A stretch of DNA of 64,000 bases from Rhynchonema sp. JSB1_4 (taxonomy: Eukaryota > Nematoda > Chromadorea > Monhysterida > Xyalidae): NCBI GenBank assembly GCA_030248065.1, contig JASAMV010003635.1, forward strand, positions 62,001 to 126,000, read 5' to 3'. The notes beneath the pieces are model-generated. The model was not told the origin of the DNA, searched no databases, and saw only the letters and a program-made list of their open reading frames with translations. A program made the position numbers and the translations under genes. This document shows positions 56,621 through 64,000 of the stretch, piece after piece. Position 1 is the stretch's first letter. Every line of letters begins with the position of its first letter.

Positions 56621-59300
56621 ATGTCAAGTAATCAAGAATCACATCAACCGCCACCAACATCAGCACCGCCGACGAGTAATGTGGACGATTCCAAGTACTA
56701 CCCAGATGAACCCCCGCCACCGTACAGTGGTGAGTCGAAGGACGGGCACCGGGCACCCGTCTCATATCGCAGTGACGGTTTGGGCTTCGGATTAGCGCTT
56801 ATAGTTTACTTTGGTTGGATATTGGTCGCACAATGACTTTATGAGAATTTGTCAAATCTTTTTCCTGAATCGTAATAGGCCTGGGCACAATACCACTTTT
56901 GACACCCAATACCAATACCCAATACCAATACCGGCCCTGTACCAATACCCAATACCAATACCGAATTGGGGACCCAATACCAATACCCAATACCAATACC
57001 GGGCGAGACCCAATACCAATACCAATACCCAATACCAAATCAATACTACTGAAGTGCCTGGTATTGGGTTTGGTATTGGGTTGGTATTGGTATTGAGTAT
57101 TGGGTTGGTATTGGTATTGGGTATTGGTCTTAGTATTGGTTTGGTATTGGGTTTTTGGTCTGGTATTGGGTTGGTATTGGGTTTGGTATTGGGTTTTGAG
57201 TCAGGTATTGGGTTTGGTATTGGTTTGGTATTGGGTTTTTCTGGGTTAGTATTGGGTATTGGTTTTGACCCAATACCTGGCGAAACCCAATACCAATACC
57301 CAATACCAATACCAGGCCAACTTCAATACCAATACCCAATACCAGAATTAGACCCAATACCAATACCAAACACTGGTATTGGTATTGGTATTGGGTGGTA
57401 TTGGTATTGGGTATTGGGTATTGTGCCCACCCATAAATCGTAAAGAGGGAAAGTGACGGGGTGGTGACGTTGCGTTGCGCGATCGCACACAAAACATGTG
57501 GTAAAGAGAATGTTTCAGACCTGCGGCAACGTGGTTGATCTGCTGGATTATTTTCAGGTGAAAATGTTTTGTGAGAATCACAAATAGCACAGTGGTTAAG
57601 AGTGACTGAACGTGAAAATCAGGATAGATTTGATGAATTCTTATATGGTCATTGTGCGACCATAATCATGCCTCAGCCAGCAATGGATACAATACCAAAT
57701 ACCACACAGTTTAACCTCTTTTTGTGACAAATAATCGGGACTGGCAAGTTTCCGCCGCTGTGAATGTTGAAACGCCTCTATGTACTGTACAATAGAGTGG
57801 TGCCGGAGTTTTCCGGTTACAGCCCCCTCCCGTATTGAGCTCCACCGGGAAATGTTCTAAGGGGCTCTATTCCGTTTTTATTCGTTCAGGTACATATAGC
57901 TCCAAATTACAGTCTCCATGAGTATTCATGCGACACAAAATCAAGTATGAACCAGACTCGAAGAGCGCAAACATTATGCATGGGGGATGTGTTCGGAAGA
58001 TAGTTCGAGTCAAGCCCTATTTGTGAATAAAAAAATAAAACTGATTTTCAAAATTCAATTTCCCACCAACCACCGAAGGGGCTGTAACCAGAAAACTCCG
58101 GTAATTAAACGGGGCTAGGGGAAGAAAGGAAAGGGGGGGGAAAGGGGGGGGGGGGAAGCAACCAAAAACAAAAAACCGCCCCCCCCCCCACCCCCCCCCC
58201 CCCCCACCCCCCACCCCCCCCCAATGACAGATCGCGGACCAAGACAACGTTCAAAAGAGCTTATACAGAGGGGTTCCAATCTAAGTTCCACATCTGCCCG
58301 AATAGGCTCGACTCAAATTTCATTTCCCCTGCTTCCCACACGCATGTATAGTCCAACAACAGCTAATGCAGAATTTATGTCCACTGCGTTACCTGATCCG
58401 CCAAGCACAACGCGTGATGCAACATTATAAACACACCCACGCAGCCAGCCAACACACACAAGCTGACTACCTGTCTGTGCTTGTAATGTTGCATCACGCG
58501 TTATGTGCTTGGCGGATCAGGCAACGCAGTGGACATAAATTCTGCATTAGCTGTTGTTGGACTATACATAAGTCTCGAATTCCAGCTGCGACCGGCATGG
58601 GTCCGTCGTCGGGTGACCAACCTCCACCGTATCCGGGCACGGGCCCATCCGAGCACGGTGGTCAAAGCACATGGACACCACCAACTCAGCCGATGCCACC
58701 GCCGCCCCCTCGCACCACCATCACCGTGCAACAAGTGCCTATAGTCGCACCACTCACACTCGGCGCAACGCTCTGTCCAAATTGTAATGTAAGTCGGTTG
58801 AATGTTGTGATCGGTTCGGTTTATCATTGAACTATACTGATCAAAATTCACTTTCGGCGATATGTATGTACTTTGCTGGCATCTGGGTCGGGATATACAT
58901 AGGGCCGGCATAAAAATCTTTACATAATACACCATCCGTGAAACCTCGGCCAGGGCCAACTGACCACTCTTTGCGCATACACCAAGCTGTGTTCTTCATA
59001 GCCAGTGCAACTGGCTGGCTGTGGCTTCACCATATTGTCCAATGAGCGAAAGAATTTCATGCGACCGCCGGCTCAAGACTCAAGCAAAAATGAACCACCT
59101 CGCTGGGTTGAATTATTGATTCAAATTCAGTGCAGCGGTTGATGTTTCACACACAGGCCGGGTCGATGGTGACGCAGCCGGACGTAACAATGATCGTGTG
59201 CCTGATTGTGCTCGCATTTCTGTTCACGCCATTCACGCTCTGCTGCATTCCGTGCGCGTTTCGCATGCAGTGCACAAATTGTGGCTATCATGCCGCTTGA
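56621..59300 (+). CDS. LITAF-domain protein (SIMPLE-like)
   Basis: Three exons with closing phases: 56621-56729, 58586-58788 and 59157-59300, giving 151 residues (human LITAF has 161). The N-terminal 90 residues are proline-rich with two PPPY motifs (EPPPPYSG and QPPPYPGT), the WW-domain/NEDD4 ligand typical of the family. The LITAF domain has CPNC at about 100-103, a short loop (AGSMVTQPDVTM), a membrane-inserted hydrophobic stretch (IVCLIVLAFLFTPFTLCC) and the closing MQCTNCG. The second zinc knuckle is normally H-x-C-x-x-C; here the His position is Met, so zinc binding may use only cysteines. It is a monotopic protein on the cytosolic face of late endosomes and lysosomes. The last acceptor is GATGTTTCACACACAG. 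Intron 1 (1.86 kb) contains a MITE with a hexanucleotide array, a C-rich tract and two foldbacks. Confidence 0.92.
56820..57664. mobile_element. TTGGTCGCACAATG MITE split by an AATACC array
   Basis: The ends are TTGGTCGCACAATGACT and complement of TTATGGTCGCACAATGACC. The right part (from about 57430) matches the family, including CGTCACTTTCCC-type words in complement, GGTCTGAAACATTC in complement, and the A-box-like TAGCACAGTGGTTAAG at 57585. About 550 bases of CCAATACC-type array interrupt it after the first 60 bases. Confidence 0.65.
56885..57428. repeat. Imperfect CCAATACC / GGTATTGG array in alternating orientation
   Basis: Units of CCCAATACCAATACC run from about 56905 to 57045, switch to GGTATTGGGTTTGGTATTGG from about 57058 to 57270, switch back to CCCAATACC (57270-57370) and again to GGTATTGG (57376-57420). 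The blocks are mutually complementary, so single strands can form long hairpins. Confidence 0.85.
57803..58101. repeat. Foldback with CCGGAGTTTTCCGGTTACAG arms
   Basis: The arms at 57803-57828 and 58077-58101 are complementary over about 25 bases. In LITAF intron 1; followed by a G/C homopolymer zone at 58130-58222. Confidence 0.55.
58347..58566. repeat. Near-perfect foldback with TATAGTCC ends
   Basis: A 220-bp element whose first about 80 bases (TATAGTCCAACAACAGCTAA, GGCGGATCAGG in complement, and so on) are almost exactly complementary to its last 80. It ends about 20 bases before LITAF exon 2. It shares only the TATAGTCC tips with the 370-bp family. Confidence 0.8.
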
Positions 59301-60860
<1,560 letters not shown>

Positions 60861-60895
60861 CCATGCTTCATGTTTATCTGATTCAAGGTCCTTCT

Positions 60896-62487
60896 TCAAC
60901 GCACCAATATCTTCACTTTGACAATGAGCTTGGTCCACAATTCCACCGGCAGCTTGCACACTTCGGCAATCAGGCACAGCACTGACACTAAGATGACGAG
61001 AGCAAATGCACGCAGCCAAGTGTGATAGGACTGAAGCGTGATTGGTTGTGGCCGTTTAACGCCGACTTCGGGCTCCTCGATGCTGTTGTGGTGATACCGA
61101 TTCGTGTACCGTTCACGGATCACTGACAGCGCACTGGCCGAATCGTGCACAGCTCTGTTCATACGTCGCATCATCTGTTAAAGTGGTTGTCTCACTCAAA
61201 TGGAAGTTGGTTCCAAAAAAAGTAGCTCTTGTGGCCAGGATCTCAGAATGGTTTATCTGATTCCTTGGACGCCCGAAGTTTGAGTGCAGGAATAATTTTC
61301 CAGGCCGAGATCCCGGTCAGTCACACATAATAGATAAGACTAATCTGAGTGAGACTACGGCTTCAAATGCCACAAAACAAATGGAACTGGCTGAATAAAC
61401 GAACGGCTTCACTGGCATTGCGCGCAAACAACCATCTCAGAGTGACGTCCATCCTCAACTCCGGCAAATCCACTGCTTGGTAATCGGTGAAGCCGAGATC
61501 CTTCTGAACGACGGACACGCCCAACTTTGTTGTCAAGAACGCGTTTGGATACCGAGTCCAATCGCTTGTTTTTGGATTTAGCTCGACAGCTTCTGATTTT
61601 GCAAGAATTGGAGTCGTTTTCAAAGCGCCCATCAGTCTTTTCAGTTTGATTACGTCTGTTTCTCTTAGTTGATTCATTATGCCGTACTTCATGTTGTCGA
61701 AGGTCATTAAGCGCACAGATCCCGTTTCCAAACACGCTGTCAATTCGTCCAGATTATTGAACGGCAATTTCGTTTCTTTGATAAGCAGCTGTGATCGAAG
61801 GGCCGCTTTGTAGAGGCTGAATAGCAATGTCGAATGGAAAGCGGTCCAGAACAACATGTAACGGTCTCGGCAGCCTGCTCGATTACTGTTGACGTAGCCT
61901 TGAGCTTTGAAATACAGTTTGGTGAGCATGATAAATGCGAGAATTAAGCCCCAACATGTTGGACTGTAGATGAGCGTTTTCTGTACTTCGAAAGCAGGCT
62001 GTTCCCTGTTAAGTGGGCTGGTCAAAGCCACGAGTTCGACGGATGTGGTCAACACGTTTGTGGCTTGTGTTCGCTCGGTGAAATTGTGATACTGCGCCTG
62101 GGAGACGACGGTAGCGCTGGATAATGCGTACGACCATGTGCTTAACTCATTGTTTTGCAGAGGATCAACGATCCAATCAAGGAACGAATCATCCGTGATG
62201 TAGTGAACAGGTCCCATGTGCTTCAAACTGAAGAAGATCTTGGGTTTATGTGTGTGGTTGTGAGAATGACAGATACAATCAAATTGGAACCTGTACCTGT
62301 ACGTGAAACCGGCGCGCCGAATCACAAAATCGAGTAGTTCTGCCAGCATGCCTGGATATGGGCAATTCGGTGTTGATTTGAGGCCGGAGAATTTTGCGCA
62401 TCGAGCCAGGTACGGTGAGTCGGGCGACATGCCCCAAAATCCAACTTGTAGGTCAGTCATCATAATAGACATAAAACTCGCTCGCAT
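60896..62487 (-). CDS. iGluR-superfamily receptor-like protein without pore loop
   Basis: Exon 1 (62487-61405, 361 codons) and exon 2 (61174-60896) join in phase 0 to give about 453 residues. The S1 ligand-binding lobe is recognisable (DLQVGFWGMSPDSPY, PGMLAELLDFVIRRAGFTYR). Two membrane segments follow: CWGLILAFIMLTKLYF (M1 position) and FWTAFHSTLLFSLYKAALRSQLL (M3 position, with SLYKAALRS where channels have SYTANLAAF). No P-loop lies between them. The S2 lobe follows (ELTACLETGSVRLM, DFTDYQAVDL-type words), and exon 2 supplies the M4 helix (WLRAFALVILVSVLCLIAEV). This is the plan of nematode iGluR-like or ionotropic-receptor-like families. The start is uncertain: the ATG at 62487 gives no signal peptide, and internal ATGs at 62463 and 62460 precede DLQVGFWG. 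The donor GTTCGT is inferred. The C-terminal GTGCGTTGA could alternatively be a splice donor. Confidence 0.72.
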
Positions 62488-63231
62488 TACGCAAACACAT
62501 AATAAAGGGCCTCAATCCGGTCAGAGACTCCGAAGCGATATAGCTCAACGAAAATTTGATACTGCTTTTAGGAGAATTGAAATTTGGTTTGAATATGCTG
62601 GCTTACATATGTACATACAATATGATGCTGATGCAAGTGCAAACAAAAACGGCGGAATTTATTTGTCCAGGCTCAGATCAATGGACTAAACACTGAACGA
62701 ACTGGTGGTTGATGATTACGGTTGGTATTCTTTGAGGAGTATGGCCGATATCTAGTATATACCATTCATTACCGACAAACATATGCCCAGGCCTCGCCTA
62801 CATGTTGCAAAACAATTTATGATCTCTGAACGGTGTTAGGATCTGTCGTTCTCGTTCTCAACCACCGATATTTGGCAGACGTGATAACACAACCGTGCTG
62901 TACAACCTGACTGCAGATATTCCAAGCACCCACGAATGTTGAGCAGTGTGTTGCTTTTTTCTGAACGGCTTCTCAGAAGTTTATCAACCTTCTATCATTC
63001 AATGTCAAGGTTGCTTTTATTGCTTACGTAAATTCCCCGTAAAGTATAACAGTATACCACCGTTGGCGTGTGCATCACATGTGCAGTGAACTGATGACGA
63101 ATCACTATGGTCAGTTCTGGTCTGATGAATCTGTTAGTTGTTTGTTGTTAGTTATGCCCCTCATTCTGTTGTTTTCACCTGCACATGCACATAATTGTTG
63201 AATGATCGTGGTGGTCGTCTCTTGTCAATCT
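62488..63231. other. Upstream region of the receptor-like gene, no gene seen
   Basis: About 740 bases between the receptor-like gene and the downstream end of the next minus-strand gene. No open frame or repeat stands out. Confidence 0.35.
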
Positions 63232-64000
63232 TCATCGTTTGGGAATGATAGGTTGTTTATTGATGGGGTTGATCGGGTATCTCATTGGGTTGATGTTGTC
63301 ATTTGGATCGGGGGCTGGTGCTTGTTGCACAACATTTGCTGGATTATTCGGATACATTATGGGCATTTGGAGTGATGGTTGTCGGAGCGGATTGTTGGGT
63401 TGTGTCACAGCCGCCATCGGTGTAGGGTTGACTGCATCTGGTTGTTTCATGATGTTCATTGGGCGAACTGGTGACTGCTCAGTTGGATTGTTCGCTTGTT
63501 GTTGTTCTTTGATTGGATCTTTTTTCTGCTCATCGTCGTCGTTATTCGATGCGCTGACGTTCGAGCCCGGCATCAGCTCGACGTCCGATTGGGTGGCCAT
63601 GTCGATGTCCTCGGCGAACTCCGGGTAGACGCTGTCGATTCGACGCGACACCTGGAAATGGCATGCGGGAAACGTTTCATTTTTTGGCCAATTTTCAATC
63701 TCATTGTTGTTCGTTTCTCGGATTGGGGAAAAGGATCACCACGGTCTCACGACCTATAATATAAATAAACTGTGGAATCAAGCGCACGACATGAACCTGC
63801 GGCGCTCGGGGCCCTTTGTAGAAATGGGCGTCCTCCGTCGACTTGCCGATCGGTCGCCATTTGTTCCTCTCGTTTCTCTTGCTGAAAGTGCAAGAATAGT
63901 GAAATGAGAAACAAGGAACATTTTAAAGAAGAACACAACGGGTTCCGTACCGAGTTTCGTCGTCATCCCGACCACCCCTCCTTCGGTGGAGCAATATGCC
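63232..64000 (-). CDS. C-terminal cytoplasmic tail of a probable membrane protein (partial)
   Basis: Three exons with closing phases: one from the window edge to 63951, then 63881-63797 and 63651-63232 (stop). The visible 5' part reads GILLHRRRGGRDDDETR, a basic then acidic run typical of residues just inside a membrane helix. It continues KRNERNKWRPIGKSTEDAHF, YKGPRAPQ, VSRRIDSVYPEFAEDIDMA, and then about 100 residues that are Asn/Pro/Gln-rich (for example NPTPMAAVTQPNNPLRQP) and end NPINKQPIIPKR. No enzyme or adaptor domain is visible. The gene continues beyond position 64000, so the extracellular part and identity are unknown. Donors are GTACGG and GTTCAT. Confidence 0.6.

Noticed and set aside
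56885..57428. Regular AATACC array as a possible CRISPR or satellite
   Set aside because: There are no unique spacers, the units are 6-15 bases and imperfect, and the host is eukaryotic.

Overview
The window is nuclear DNA of an animal, almost certainly a nematode. Every convincing gene is split by spliceosomal introns. One gene is a cuticle collagen with the nematode N-terminal domain and a furin-type site, and a short TTAGGC tract (the nematode telomere unit) lies near the left end. Genes are spaced out and their introns and flanks are full of small inverted-repeat transposons. I cannot name the species or clade.

Layout: 1-5.4 kb is gene-free repeats. 5.4-7.4 kb (minus) is a secreted protein with seven six-cysteine repeats. 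8.1-8.4 kb (minus) is the end of a short lysine-rich gene. 9.2-20.2 kb (minus) is a 30-exon SLC9C-type Na+/H+ exchanger with a C-terminal cyclic-nucleotide-binding-like domain. 21.1-21.4 kb and 21.7-24.3 kb (minus) are two small membrane proteins. 24.3-28 kb is repeats. 28.0-34.7 kb (plus) is a 13-exon secreted Pro/Gln/Arg-rich protein of unknown family. 36.7-38.2 kb (plus) is the cuticle collagen. 39.3-42.8 kb (minus) is a carbonic anhydrase-like gene in which the third zinc histidine is Gln. 44.0-45.0 kb (plus) is a tentative small gene. 45-52 kb is a dense transposon cluster with G-rich nonautonomous hAT-like elements. 52.3-55.0 kb (plus) is TRAPPC2 (sedlin). 56.6-59.3 kb (plus) is a LITAF-domain protein. 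60.9-62.5 kb (minus) is an iGluR-superfamily receptor without a pore loop. 63.2-64 kb (minus) is the cytoplasmic tail of a probable membrane protein running off the right edge.

Exon models were built by hand from GT/AG sites. They were kept only where reading phase closed across each junction; in the long genes every junction closes, which is the main support for them. The genes do not form an operon or pathway; this is a mosaic of housekeeping (TRAPPC2, LITAF), cuticle (collagen), membrane-transport and lineage-specific genes.

Most notable: (1) the octamer ATGTTTCA / TGAAACAT occurs about 50 times where about two are expected, and it clusters at intron ends; (2) an SLC9C sperm-type exchanger in a nematode; (3) several nonautonomous hAT-like elements with perfect 8-bp target duplications, including two near-identical 510-bp copies; (4) a TA-flanked MITE family carrying a tRNA-like A-box; (5) relaxed GTNNGT donor sites.
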